Positions 12,056-23,020 of a stretch of 64,000 bases of DNA are shown here, one piece after another; the stretch's first letter is position 1; each line of letters starts with the position of its first letter. The DNA comes from Medicago truncatula (lineage: Eukaryota; Streptophyta; Magnoliopsida; Fabales; Fabaceae), in NCBI RefSeq assembly GCF_003473485.1, contig NC_053048.1:44636755-44700754 (forward strand), in the 5' to 3' direction. Below the pieces are notes generated by a model. The model made no database searches. It was not told the origin of the DNA and saw only the letters and a list, made by a program, of their open reading frames with translations. The translations under genes were made by a program, and so were the position numbers.

Positions 12056-13303
12056 GTACCACATGCATGATTAAGAAGTTGTATTTGCATTGTCGATTCG
12101 AAGTCGCTGATGTCGCATTGTCGTTAAGTTGTCATTTATCAATGAGTTGTTAACGAAGAACTATGAGAAGTATTAACATTTATTAATCGTTGTTGTTTAT
12201 GTTGTTATATGATGTTGTTTATTATTGATGGATTATTGTATGAATGTATATGATGTGATGAATATGATGTTAATGATGATCAGAAGTTGATTGATGATTT
12301 AATGAAGTACTATATGAAGAATTATTATTACTAATTGATGATGGTTAAGTTGTTAAATGCATTTGATGAATCATATGCTTATTATTATTGAATGTGAAAT
12401 CTCACCCCTTCTGCTTGGAAATGTTGCCTTTACAATTGGGTAACTTGCAGGTAATCAAGGTTAGCTGTTGAAGTGAGTGACTCTCTCACGTGTCGTTTTA
12501 GGGTCGCTCTTATACGTAACAGGATGGGGAATCTTGCTTGTTTTCCATGTGTTACGTTTTTATTACGAATTTATGTTGAAGATTTGTTTAGATTGGATTT
12601 AATAAGTTATTTAAGTTGAGGCCGTTGTGCCATTACGATATTAAATTAATGTTTTCCGCTGTATTGAGATTTAAATTGATGACATGAGATGACTGAAATA
12701 AATAGTAAATTTACTATATTTATATTTTAAAGAAGTGTTGTTTAGTTTTTTTTACTCTGATTTTATGCAAACATTTTCAAGTTGGGAAAACGATTGTTAC
12801 ATAAAAGGGAAGGGTAGAAAATCCAGGAAAATGAACGCTCTTCTTAGGATCTTCATCACCACCATCATCATCTTCTTTTTCAAACCAATGAAATTCTAAT
12901 CAACTGAAAATTTTCCCCAACTATCAACAACCTGAAACTATTTCCAAAACAGACAGTGTTTACGCACAACAACAGCAAGCCCAGGACCCAAATCGAACAA
13001 GCAAATCCAGATCGAACTCAACAATAATCAACACTATCCAGATCGAACAGGAAACCAAATCGTGTATTGAATATAGGAACACAGTCAAATAGAATATGCA
13101 GAAACAACATAGAACAATGGCGACACAAAAGACGTTGAGGGTGCCGAGAGAGGAGAATAGAACAGAGAAGTACAAACCTATAACTATAAACTTCATAAAT
13201 TTCTAGCCAGTTGCACATCAAACCTAGGAAAAAATTGTTGGACAAAAATCATTCATTCAAATCCTTTTTCATCGCCAAATTCATGACCAACCCATAAAAT
13301 AAA

Positions 13304-13849
13304 GGCTTAATTACACTTTTGGTCCTCGTGTTTTGGCCTACTTACGAAACTGGTCCTGCCCTTTTAAAACATAACAAAACGGTCCTTCAATTATCATTTT
13401 TGTTGCATTTTTCGTCCTACCCCCCATTTTATTCTCCAAAAACGCAGAGAAATGACAGTTTTAGACCTACCCCCTATGCTCAACCATGAAATAATTAAGG
13501 AATAAAACATGTGAGTACAAATAATCCACTTTATTCAACATACTAACAAAAAAAAACCCTAATATCTAAGATATGTTTCAAATTAGGTTTTTTTGGTTAG
13601 TATGTTGAATAGAATAGATTCATTGTGCCCACATGTTTTATTGCTTGTTGATTTCATGGTTGAGCATAGGGGTAGGTCTAAAACTGCCAAAAACTGTCAT
13701 TTCTCTGCGTTTCTGGAGTTTGAAAATAGGAGGTAGGACGAAAAATGCAACAAAAATGATAATTGAAGAACCGTTTTGTTCTGATTTAAAAGAGCAGGAC
13801 CAGTTTCGTGAGTAGGCCAAAACACGAGGACCAAAAGTATAATTAAGCC
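13304..13849. mobile_element. palindromic Mutator-like MITE
   Basis: A 546-base unit whose left half (GGCTTAATTACACTTTTGG...) is nearly the exact reverse complement of its right half (...CAAAAGTATAATTAAGCC), with a centre near 13565. The perfect 9-bp duplication TAAAATAAA at 13295-13303 and 13850-13858 supports Mutator-type transposition. The high arm identity suggests recent activity or copying. The open frames within it are products of the palindrome, not genes. Confidence 0.93.
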
Positions 13850-14340
13850 TAAAATAAATTGAAGCAACAAACCAATTAACCCAAACTTGAGCAAAAACAG
13901 GCGGAAGATAATGTTGTGATTTTACATTTTAATTGAAAATTAATTAAATTAAAAAAAAAAAATTGGGAGTTTTGTGAATTGAAGGGCTTATGGTTTTAAG
14001 ATGAAAGTTGATTTTGGATTTGAGTGGGAGAAAGAGAGAGAATGAGAAGCGTGCCTTGTGAAGAAGAGAGGAGATGAATTTGATAGAGAGACCTGATGAG
14101 TGATGGATGACCTCATGAGAGAGACATGAAGAGTGAATAACCATTGATTGAATAAAGATGAAGAAAAATTAAAGAATTGCTTTTCTGAACCATCAAGGAG
14201 ATAGAATGAATACGGATAATTAGGGGAATTAGTCACTTCCTTAAATGGAAAAAGAGTAGTCCCTTTAGTCCCTGAATACAGGAAGATTGTAAAACAGTCT
14301 CTGAATATAAATTTTGTTTGTCAATTTTAAAGATTAAAAT

Positions 14341-14426
14341 GACTAGCGGAGTCTACATTCAACGACTAAATTGACTAACAGAGTATGCATTCAGGGACTA
14401 AATTGACTAACAAAGTCTACATTCAG
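14341..14426. repeat. 32-base direct tandem repeat
   Basis: Units 14341-14372, 14373-14404 and a partial 14405-14426 share GACTAACAGAGT, TACATTCA and ACTAAATT blocks. They lie in a stretch built of repeated GGGACTAAA motifs, which are common near legume inverted-repeat transposon ends. Confidence 0.75.
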
Positions 14427-14779
14427 AACTATTTTGCAATTTTGCATTCAGGGACTAAAGTGGCGATTCATTTCTTATTCAGGGACTAATCTCCCGGTTA
14501 ATTATAATTCTTCTATATAATTAATTTAATTATTTTTTAAAATTTTGAAAAACTAATTTTACTTTATTAAAATGATTTATAAAATTTAAATGCCACATAT
14601 GCGTCACCTGTTTAAGTTGGTACACTAAGCATCTGCCACATAGGCAGAAATTGGACAATTAACAAGAAAGTGAGTCCAGAGACTATTTATAGTTGTTGTA
14701 AACCTAACGTGCTTTATTTACTTTTTTTTTTTTTTTTTTAAAATCAAATATCTTTGCATACATCTGCAATTTTTTTTTC

Positions 14780-14862
14780 GTGAGCATAAATTAGTTTGTA
14801 TGAACAATAAATAAAACATGTAAGATCAGAGGTTCGAACCCGACCACCACAAAAAAAGGTAA
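14780..14862 (+). mobile_element. SINE remnant (tRNA-derived)
   Basis: Shows GTGAGCATAAATTAGTTTG (degenerate A box), GAGGTTCGAACCCG (a good B box, GGTTCRANNCC) and the tail CCGACCACCACAAAAAAA. The same layout is seen at 26290-26377. The family is judged by shared structure only. Confidence 0.6.
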
Positions 14863-15368
14863 ATATTTTGAATCCGATAAGATTTACAATAATTGACAAA
14901 ACTCTTCTTAAAAATATTTAATATCATCTCTTTTTCAGGATTGAACTCGAACCTAGAAACTCCTATTAAGCTTGAAAAAATAATTTACTACCATCTTATT
15001 TAAATACTCTTGGATATACATGATTTGTTTTACATTTAAAAATAAAAGACGAAAAAACATTTGATGCTACTCAACTCGCGACCCTATTAAAGAGTAATTT
15101 GATCAAAATTTGGGGATTAAATTCATTTAGGAAAAAAAAAAAAAAAAGATTTTATGAAATGGTTATTAATTACGTGTACAAAGCATAGTACTACTAGGAA
15201 AGCATATACGAATTGGAAGAAAGTTACGTTTGTGACTGGCAGGACTATGTTTTGGATTGGGAAGTTGTTTGTGGTGGTGAGTCACACGCAATGCATTATA
15301 TTACTATTACTATCGAATTCGAGAGTGTGGTAAGGTAAGTAAAGAATATATTGAAACAAAAAAAAAGG

Positions 15369-15584
15369 ATGGGAAAGGCAAAAGAAGCGGTTGTGGTTGC
15401 AGGAGCCTTAGCATTTGTCTGGCTCGCTATTGAACTCGCTTTCAAACCCTTCCTTTCTCAGACACGTGATTCCATCGACAAATCCGACCCGACCCGTGAT
15501 CCCGACGACGTTCCTGCTTCTGCTGCCGCCGCCGTTGCTCCTGAAACTGATGCCGGAGATGCCACCGCAGCTGCAGACGCCTAA
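15369..15584 (+). CDS. OEP7: chloroplast outer envelope membrane protein 7 (OEP7-like)
   Basis: Intronless 71-residue protein of the plastid outer envelope, a signal-anchored small membrane protein of the OEP7/OEP14 type. Residues about 8-27 (VVVAGALAFVWLAIELAF) form one membrane helix. It is followed by KPFLSQTRDSIDKSDPTRDP, which matches the family signature FKPFL...SIDKSDPT.DPDD closely. The tail is Ala-rich. The start at 15369 (MGKAKEAV) matches the family N-terminus MGK; an upstream in-frame TTG is not a start. Such proteins insert without a cleaved transit peptide, with the positive C-terminal flank of the helix guiding targeting. A broken tandem copy lies about 1.3 kb downstream. Confidence 0.92.
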   Translation: MGKAKEAVVVAGALAFVWLAIELAFKPFLSQTRDSIDKSDPTRDPDDVPASAAAAVAPETDAGDATAAADA

Positions 15585-15910
15585 TTTCAGCGCAGACATG
15601 TAGCTGGTGTTTTTTTTTTATTGCATTTTGTATTTTGTTCAAGTGAAATAATATTAGCTGTATTTTCTCTTCTGTTTTGTGGAATACTGTGTAATTTTAG
15701 GGTTAAGATTATTATTGATTCTCGTTATGTATTTTGGTACTTGTCTTTTTAGTTATTACAATTTGCAATCATGTTATAAAAATAACAAAGTTTGTGAAAT
15801 CATTTTTCTATAGTAGCTTCAACCAAATCATGTCACGTCACTATGATTTTGTCCAACTTACACTTTAGATGGAATTTGACATGTTAAATTTGCGATTCTA
15901 TTCACTAATA

Positions 15911-16634
15911 TAAATTTGCTAGTAGCCCTTATGTAGCTTCTTGTTAGATTAATAATCTTGAACTTTGAATATCTCTTTGTTCAAACTTGCTATAGGATAT
16001 GATTTTCTTTGGCATTCTCATTTCATTTGGACTTGAAAGTTGTGAATTTGTCATTGCTTGATAGAGAGATTGAAACACTTTCTTGTTCTGGGTTATCCTT
16101 ACCTAATTAATGTGGTATTCATCTTATTTTATTGCTTCAAATTTGAACAATGTACTGTTCTCTCCTTATTTATACAATTAGGCAGTATGAAGATGTTTGA
16201 TTTCATTTCTCCAATTCTCTTTTATTGTTGTCAGTTTTTTTTTTTTTTTTATTCACTGCAGTATATATTTTTTGTTAATTTTTGTATACACAATATATTT
16301 TGATTATAGCTTCCAATTGCTGCAATACCCATCTCTGCTATATTTTTGTTTACTAATTGCTGCAAGTATATTTGCATTTGATAACCTAATGAAATTTAGA
16401 GTTCCAAATTCCAATACTACATCAATGCAGCTGCATTATTTTAAATCTTATGATATGCTTGTTCGACTAGTTTATCCTTGCAACTTATTAATCCTAACTC
16501 TGCATAAACTCGCCATTCTCCTTCATCACATCCCAATTGAATCCCCCTGAATTCTGGTTTCTTTGATTGTAATTTTATAATGTGCAACAAACAGAATCAT
16601 TATCTTTCATGAATTGTTTATAATTAGTTGAAAA
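15911..16634. repeat. 750-base sequence shared with SmD1 intron 2 (copy B)
   Basis: Same-orientation homologue of 6090-6838, located between OEP7 and its pseudogene copy. Differences are scattered substitutions and short indels, including an expanded T tract near 16237-16250. It contains no credible open frame. Confidence 0.8.
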
Positions 16635-16635
16635 A

Positions 16636-17010
16636 TAGTTACGTGTAAAAAGGAGAATAAGGAATATGCCAGTTTCATGAAAGCTACATTTTTGAGTGGT
16701 GGGACTAGGAGAGCTGCTAAGGTTTGGATTAGGAAGTTGTTTGTGGTAGTGAGTTACACGCAAGTTGCACTACATTATCTTCATAAATTGAGAGTGTGGT
16801 TTGCTCAAAAAAAGAAATAAATTGAGAGATGTTCCGGCTGTTGCTTTCACCGCTCCTGAAACTGACGCTGGAGATAGCGCTGCAGACGCCTAAATTTGAG
16901 CACAGCCATGTTGAGGGTGATAATTATTCATTTCTTGTATTTTGTATTTCGTCCAATTGTCCAAGTAAAATAACATTAGCAGTGTTCTGTTGTTGAAATA
17001 GAAGCATCAT
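16636..17010 (+). pseudogene. OEP7 tandem pseudogene lacking its N-terminal half
   Basis: 5' and 3' flanks match those of OEP7: GGAAGTTGTTTGTGGT, GTGAGTTACACGCAA and GAGAGTGTGG upstream, and GTATTTTGTATTTCGTCCAA-like sequence downstream. Within the coding part only the last 22 codons survive (16828-16893, DVPAVAFTAPETD..., ending SAADA and TAA); the start codon, membrane helix and SIDKSDPT segment are deleted. The deletion joins the leader directly to the codon for Asp before VPA. It cannot make an OEP7 protein. Confidence 0.85.
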
Positions 17011-17400
17011 ATCATATTTGTGTTTTGTTTTGTTAGAATTAGGATTCAATACCAGGTTGTTCTCTTCATACATTGGGCAATTGGTAAGGTTTGTCTTTTA
17101 GCTATAGCAAAATCATGTCCTCAAGCTTTCACCGAAAAACATGATAACCACCTAACTAAAGAAGAAAAAAAAAACTACACTAAGCAAACTACTGTCCGTC
17201 TGCAACGAGCCAACATATATAAGCACCAAATCCTTCTTTAAATTACAAATCCACCTACGGTATCAATTAGGGAAGCACTAACAACCAATCGAAGCACCAA
17301 GATTAACTTTCTTTCCTTGCAGCACATCAAGCTAAGATAGCAAATGATGATAGACTTCTCACATCCTAACTTTTCTTTATCAAGATGTCGGATTTCATGT

Positions 17401-17519
17401 GTGAGTTGTTAAAGTCTCGTATCGTCTATGAATGAGTAAAATGTTGAATATATAAGGGATGTGAGTTGTTAAGTCTCATATCGTCTATGAATGAATAAAA
17501 TGTTAAATATATAAGAGAT
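17401..17519. repeat. 60-base direct tandem repeat
   Basis: Two copies, 17401-17460 and 17461-17519, nearly identical: GTGAGTTGTTAAAGTCTC, ATCGTCTATGAATGA and ATATATAAGGGAT. The function is unknown. The words resemble promoter-proximal parts of some plant LTRs, but no element is resolved here. Confidence 0.85.
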
Positions 17520-17611
17520 GTGACCCATCAATCCGTTGTTTCTCCCGTTATCTTCAGACTCCCCAACATAACATATGACTCATATCTTTCTAAACCAAAA
17601 TAGCTCCTACC

Positions 17612-17850
17612 CAGGAGCGGACCCATTGTATGACTAAGTGTGGCTATAACCATACCGAAATATTACCCATTTATTTGTATATACATTAGAGCGAAACAAT
17701 TAATTATATATGATATATATAGCTAGTATTTCACAGTTCTATGCATGACCTAACAATTGATAATCCTTTAAGGAAAGGTGTGTTCTGAGTTCAACTCCCA
17801 GTGCCTTCATCCTTTAACAAAAGTTAGAGTTCATCATGGGTCCGCCCCTG
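17612..17850. mobile_element. hAT-type MITE
   Basis: A 239-base element with terminal inverted repeats CAGGAGCGGACCCAT and ATGGGTCCGCCCCTG and a perfect 8-bp target duplication CTCCTACC (17604-17611, 17851-17858). It has no coding capacity. TIR and TSD length are as expected for hAT-derived MITEs. Confidence 0.92.
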
Positions 17851-18072
17851 CTCCTACCCAATATGGTTATGAACCAAATAATACAGATTTTCAGCATGAA
17901 TGAATTCTTCCAAAGCAAACTCTAAGCACTCTTTGAAAGTGCTGTTATAATCAGAGCAAATGGTACATCACAGTATTGAAAGACCATAAAATGCAGCACT
18001 AGCACTCCAAATGTATCAGCTCCTTATGCTATTCCATCATCCCATCCTACTTCACACTGCACTTTGATACAA

Positions 18073-18091
18073 ACACACACACACACACACT
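18073..18091. repeat. (AC)n microsatellite
   Basis: About nine perfect AC dinucleotides in non-coding sequence. Confidence 0.9.
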
Positions 18092-19149
18092 TTCAAAAGT
18101 CTAAACATAAAACATTGAAAGTGTATTTTAGAAAAGAGAAATGCTTTACATAATCTCTACTCTTAAAGCTTTACCAAAGTTTTCTTTTTTGTGTAATACC
18201 TAAACTTCGTCTTTAAATTTTAAAAAATCAGCCAAATTCATCCCCAAATTTTGCCAAATATCTATTTAGTCCCTAAATTTTTAAAATGTCAATCAAATCA
18301 ATCCATCCATTAAGTTGGCATGTTAACGGAGGTGACGTGTACCGTTAACCACTTACAAGGCTTACCACGTCAGATGCCATGCAGGCAGGGACCAAATTGA
18401 TTGATTTACAAAAAATTGCCAAGAACCAACTTGATTGATTTACAGAAAATTGCAAAATTTCCAACATATCTTTTTCCCCCAACATCTCTTTCTCATGAAC
18501 GTCTTTCTTCCCCAAATATATAAATTTGGAACCCTAATGTTATAATTTGTCACCTAGAGTTCAAAATCCCAAAAATTTCTTCCCTGAACTTATGGCAAAG
18601 TTCTTCCCCAATTCAAAAAACTTAAAACCCTAATTTTTTTTATTCAATTCGAAATCCAAAAATCAGTAGTTATTGATAACAAGATTTGTTGTAATGAAAA
18701 GAGGTTGTCAATGAATGAATTCAACCCTTCTGTCAAAATATTTCCATCAAATTGGTCCTTCTATTGCATGTCTATCCATCATATTGATCCCCAAATTAGT
18801 GAAAATACCATCAAATAAGTCCTTGAATTTTCACACCATATATCACTGTGATCATTGGTGCATACATTTGTTGTACAAAGTAAAAAGTAAAAGTCAAAGA
18901 CTTTGATTGTAAAAAGACAGACATTTGCTTACCATCATATGTCATACATTTGATGTTCATAAGTAATTACATAGCCAAAAAAAGAACATTACATAGTCAT
19001 TAAGTCATCAAGTCATTTGATGTTCTTAAGTCATTACATATCCAAAAAGCATAAAGTAAACAAGTCCAAAAAGCATTAATTAAACTAGTCCAAAAGCATA
19101 ATTTAAACAAGCATCACTGCTTTGGAAATCCTGGGGTTGGGATAAACTC

Positions 19150-21907
19150 CATGTACCTTCAGAATTTTTGGGTTCTTTTTTGGGTCGTGTTTGTGGGCTC
19201 TTGCTGCTTTTTGGCTTGGTTGTTGTCTACTCCAGCGTCAGACGCCTACTCCTTGTCACCGGCGATTGCCTTTTTACGATATGGGTTGTGTTTCCGCTTC
19301 AAACCGGCGTCGTTGTCCGTGTTTTGCTGTTGGGTTTCATCTTTCTCTTGATCCGTGTTTGTGTTGCTGTCTGTTTCTTGGTTGGCTGGTTTGGCGGCGT
19401 AGTTTCTGTCTCTGTCGTTGGTTTGTGGGTTTATTCATCGTGGCTTTCCTTGGAGACTTTCAGCCCGGCTGTCTTGCTCTTGTGCTTGCTGAACAGTGGT
19501 GGTGATGCGCGGTGGTGATGTAGTGGTGGTGGAGGTTATTCAATTCAGGTGGGGGTGGTGATGCGTGGTGGTGGTGAAGTGTGGTGTGTAACGCCCCAAT
19601 TTTATTTAATTATTATTGGTTGATTTAAAGTCTTTTTATATATGATTTTATATAATTATGTTGATTATGTGGTGTGTCGTTATTTTATTAAGTAGTGTTA
19701 TTTTATTATTTATTAGAATAAGTCTTGAAAATAGAAATAAGATTAAGTTGTGGGGCTGTTTTGAGGATTTAGAGAATTTAGTGGATTAAGTGGAAATAAG
19801 ATAAAATAGATGGGAAGAGATAAATAGGAGAAACTAAGTTTAGAATTATTTTCACGTACAACCAGTTTTGGAGAAAAGGAAGAACAATAGGAGAGAAGAA
19901 CCAAGAGAGAGCTGCTGATCGATTTTCTTAAGGTAAGGGTGGGACTAACATTCAATCTTCTTAAGCCGTTAATTCTGATGATTAGATTTAACAAGTTGTA
20001 GGTTTAGTTTGGAAATTGGAAATTAGGTTAAAAGTGATCAATTGAGGAGTAGATGGTGAAAACTTGTAGAATTGATGTAGAAGGTGTTTACAGACCTTAG
20101 ATAATCCATATGGTGATGTTTAAAATCAGTTTTAAGCTTTGAACCATGAGATTAGGTGGATTTTTGTAAAAATCTGCATTCTGCCCGAGCCTGCATTCAT
20201 CGCTCGCCATAGCGAGCAGCACCTTTCGCCTCGCGAGGGATGAAGATCATCGTAGTTGAAGCTGTTGTTGGTGACTGTTTATGTTCATTTGTTTTGTGAG
20301 AGGTGGTGTACTCTTACGTTGTCGTATTATAAGAGGTGGTGTACTCTCACGTAGCTGTATTGTCAGGTTGACGTTGTCGTCGTCGAATCGTTGAAGTTGT
20401 TGTTGATGACAAACCATGTAATATTAATGATTATGTTGTTGTTTATATTATTATAAGATGATGAGTATGTTGTTGCTTATGTTATTATAAGATGATGATC
20501 ATGTTGTTGTTTATATTTGTTATGAGTTAATGATGATTAGAAGTGGATTTGACTATTAATGAAGCACTATATGAAGAATTATTATTATTAATTAACAATG
20601 TTTATGTTGTTAAATTTAATTGTTGAATTATATGCTTAATATTATTGTTTGTGAAATCTCACCCCTTCTACTTGGAAATGTTGCTCTTCGTATGAGTAAC
20701 TTGCAGGTGATCGAGTTTAAGCTGCTGTTAGATTTCTGTCGTGAGTGGACTATCTCTCACGTGTGTCTTTAGGTGCTTTGATATGTAACAGGATGAGAAC
20801 TTTGTTGCATGCTTTTCTATTCCTTACGTATTACTTTATGAAGTTTATGACTATGTTTTTAGACTGAATTTCTATGAGATATTTATGATGAGACCTTCGC
20901 GCCAAAGACTACTATTTTTAGACGTTGAAATAAATTCCGCTGCGAAGTTTTGAATATTTATGTTGATTGAACTTTGAAGGAAAATTAGTTAATTATTCCA
21001 TTTATGATTTTTAAGAAGTGTGACATTGCGTTTGTGATGATTACTTTGATTATTTTTATGAAATTTTTATGTTGGGAAAACGGGATGTTACATGGTGGGA
21101 GTGATGATGTGTGGCGGTGGTTGGTGTTTTAAGTGAGGAGGTGGGTGCTTGTTGGGGTGATTTCCTTTAGAAGCGACCTCTGTTATACAGGTCCATGTTC
21201 GTCGTCACTAGCTCTTGTTTGTGCTTTTTGGGTGGTTTAGGTGTTTACGGAGTTTGAAGGGTGTGTGTCACATTGTGTTGAGCATTTTCCTTTTGATTTG
21301 TTTGTTGTTCAAACTTCGCATGCCGGACTTTTGTTTTACATATTGTGTGCTGGTTTTCGGTGGGCCGGTTCATTTGGCTTCGAGATCGGGAGTTGGGGTC
21401 TAGCTGCAATCTTTGTTTGACTTGATTTGGTGTACCGGGGGCGAGGGGTGCCCTGCTAATTTGGTAATATAGTATGGTGGGCCGTTCAGTTTTGATTCGA
21501 GATCGGGAGTCAGTTCTTTGAGTCAAGTTGGTTTTTGGGCTTTGTGTTGTGCTCTTTCGGTGGTTCGGAGGTCGCGAGGTTTGTGATAGCTGCATGATCC
21601 TTCGGTTAGGTGCTCTTCGAACTGTGGCTCAGCTTGGGTGTTGGGGTTTGAGAGTTTTATTTTGAGGGTGTTCTTTGTGGTTAAGTAGTAATGATGGGCG
21701 GTGGTGGATACCGTGTTTACAGTGCTTTTTTTTTTTTTTTTTTGGAGTCTGTTTTAGGTGGTGATATGTTTTTGTGGGTTTATCTTCATGGGTGTTTTTA
21801 GGTGGTTATGGTGTACCGTTTAATCGCGACACCATTTGTATCTTGTTTCGTCCATACCTTGCGTCTTGTGGGGACGACGTTTAATAATATTTGCCGACTC
21901 AAAAAAA
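19150..21907 (+). mobile_element. GT-rich retroposon-like insert ending in a short poly(A)
   Basis: Strikingly G/T-rich, AC-poor sequence (GTGGTGGTGATGCG and similar) that ends TTTGCCGACTC followed by eight A at about 21907, in the manner of a LINE 3' end. It interrupts a minus-strand reading frame of the host element. No reverse transcriptase motif is visible, so it would be a 5'-truncated copy. Target duplications were not found. The LINE call is tentative. Confidence 0.4.
19587..21092 (+). mobile_element. solo LTR with perfect 5-bp target duplication (copy 2)
   Basis: A 1506-base LTR starting TGTAACGCCCCAATTTTATT and ending GGGATGTTACA. The perfect direct repeat TGGTG flanks it (19582-19586, 21093-21097), as expected for retroviral-type integration. 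No internal domain is present, so it formed by LTR-LTR recombination. It shares its 3' half with the LTR at 10861-12801. It contains two GAGGTGGTGTACTCT repeats near 20300-20350 and a GCTCGCCATAGCGAGC inverted repeat near 20200. Confidence 0.92.
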
Positions 21908-22739
21908 AGTAGAAGCGGATGGCCCGTAATTTGGATTTGGAACTCTAATAACTCCAGGAGCAGTTGGATTTTGTGGAGCAGGACCTTGCACTGATGTTTG
22001 TTTATGCATGTTATTTGAAATCACTGGTCTTCTCATGTCATATCTCCTTGTACTCATTCCCTAAAATAAAATCAATCAAATTAGACCTTAAATTATAACA
22101 CTATCCATCAAATCAGTTCTTAAATTATCACAATAAGTATCAAATCGATCCTTATATATAGGGGTATAATTGGAAACACTAAAAAATGACACTGAAAAGT
22201 TAAAACTGCAGTTTTTACCATTTTCATCAAACTAGTCTTTATATATACACGTGGCTGCCTTCTTGACACGTGTAGAAGACAACACAACATGCAAGAGGAC
22301 ACATCAGCATCGCTAACGGAGCTTATGGACGGAGGGACTATTTTGATGGACGTCCGTAAAATTCAGGGACTAAATAGATATTTCGCAAAATTTGAGGACG
22401 AATTTGGCTGATTTTTGAAAATTCAAGGACAAATTTGAGGTATTACTCTTTCCTTTTTATATAAATTTTTTATGAGTTGGAATAGGATAATTGTAAGGAC
22501 TTAAAGCATCCACAATTTAGTTGTCAAATTTGGATGCCTCAATCTCGAAGTAGATATCACTAATTTATATTTTTTTAAATGCTAATATCTGATAAACATC
22601 AAATTCCAACAACCCAACATCTCAAAAAAGTTAATAGATGGATTCCACCATGAGTTAATTGTGGATACCTCTAAATGGTGGACTCTGGCGCTCTCGGGGC
22701 CTGATGGTTTCATAGAGGAAGTGTGTGCTGATATTTAAA

Positions 22740-23020
22740 GGCTTAAATATGATAATCGTCCCTGTAATTTGGGTCAGTTTTGATTTTCGTCCCTATGAAA
22801 AAAATAAATTTAAAATACATCCTTGTAAATTTTTTTTGTTTGAAAAAGGTCCCTGTCCCCACTTCATGTCTGACTTGGCATGTTACTCGCAGTTGCTGAC
22901 TGTGCAACTTTTGCCACGTGGCTCTGACGTGGCAGTCCACATAATTAAAAAATTTACAAACATGAAGTGGATTTTTTTAACAAAAATAATAATTAAAAAT
23001 TTGTTTTTTTTTTTTTTACT
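22740..23020. repeat. solitary transposon terminal-repeat fragment
   Basis: Begins GGCTTAAATATGATAATCGT followed by GTCCCTGTAAT and TTTTCGTCCCTATG, the usual wording of long legume transposon inverted repeats, and contains CCACGTGGC and GACGTGGCA. No matching partner arm was found nearby, so it is a truncated relic. Confidence 0.5.

Larger units (their letters stand above)
10861..12801 (+). mobile_element. solo LTR of a Ty3/gypsy-type retrotransposon (copy 1)
   Basis: Starts TGTAACGCCCTG and ends ATTGTTACA, the TG...CA form of an LTR. Its 3' half matches the second LTR at 19587-21092 (GTGAAATCTCACCCCTTCT, CTTGGAAATGTTGC, TAACTTGCAGGT, TCTCACGTG, GTAACAGGATG). No gag-pol, primer-binding site or polypurine tract follows, hence a solo LTR. 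Flanking GAAAA and TAAAA agree at four of five bases. At 1941 bases it is longer than copy 2, partly because of two internal tandem arrays. Assignment to a Tekay/Del-like chromovirus group rests only on the TGTAACGCCC start and is tentative. Confidence 0.75.
10562..14712. mobile_element. inverted-repeat DNA element invaded by a solo LTR and a MITE (tentative)
   Basis: About 10600-10800 and the reverse complement of about 14520-14700 share a diverged repeat with common blocks CTTTCTTG, CTGCCTATGTGGCAGATG and GCCACATG-like sequence. I infer the terminal inverted repeats of one old element, now holding a solo LTR (10861-12801) and a MULE MITE (13304-13849). The left end is put at the GATTAAAATATGTTTTTAT block. 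The right end is not precise and no target duplication was found. Confidence 0.5.
19114..22060 (-). pseudogene. C-terminal coding remnant of a transposon-borne gene, split by insertion
   Basis: On the minus strand an exon-like segment begins after a TTTATTTTAG acceptor at 22060 and reads GMSTRRYDMRRPVIS... to NPNYGPSAS near 21908. The frame appears to resume at about 19150 as YMEFIPTPGFPKQ and a stop at 19114. The intervening 2.7 kb is the GT-rich insert. The identity of the protein is unknown; the position within an inverted-repeat element suggests a transposase or an associated protein. Confidence 0.4.
18193..22446. mobile_element. 4.25-kb inverted-repeat DNA transposon carrying nested insertions
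   Basis: The left end GTAATACCTAAACTTCGTCT and the reverse complement of the right end, GTAATACCTCAAATTTGTCC, begin arms that stay similar for over 100 bases (shared AATCAGCCAAATTC, CAAATTTTG and ATATCTATTTAGTCCCT). Inside are minus-strand coding remnants, a GT-rich retroposon-like insert (about 19150-21907) and a solo LTR within that insert. No clear target duplication was found. Mutator-like assignment is inference from TIR style. Confidence 0.7.

Noticed and set aside
13633..13894. Overlapping open frames of 60-65 codons on both strands
   Set aside because: They lie inside or overlap the palindromic MITE and arise from its symmetry.
19151..19518. Three overlapping plus-strand frames up to 116 codons
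   Set aside because: The GT-rich composition lacks stop codons by chance; the translations are low-complexity Val/Leu/Phe/Cys runs without domain features.
8516..22446. Possible autonomous transposase genes in the inverted-repeat elements
   Set aside because: No DDE domain or long frame was found; only the short C-terminal-like remnant at 19114-22060 is supportable.
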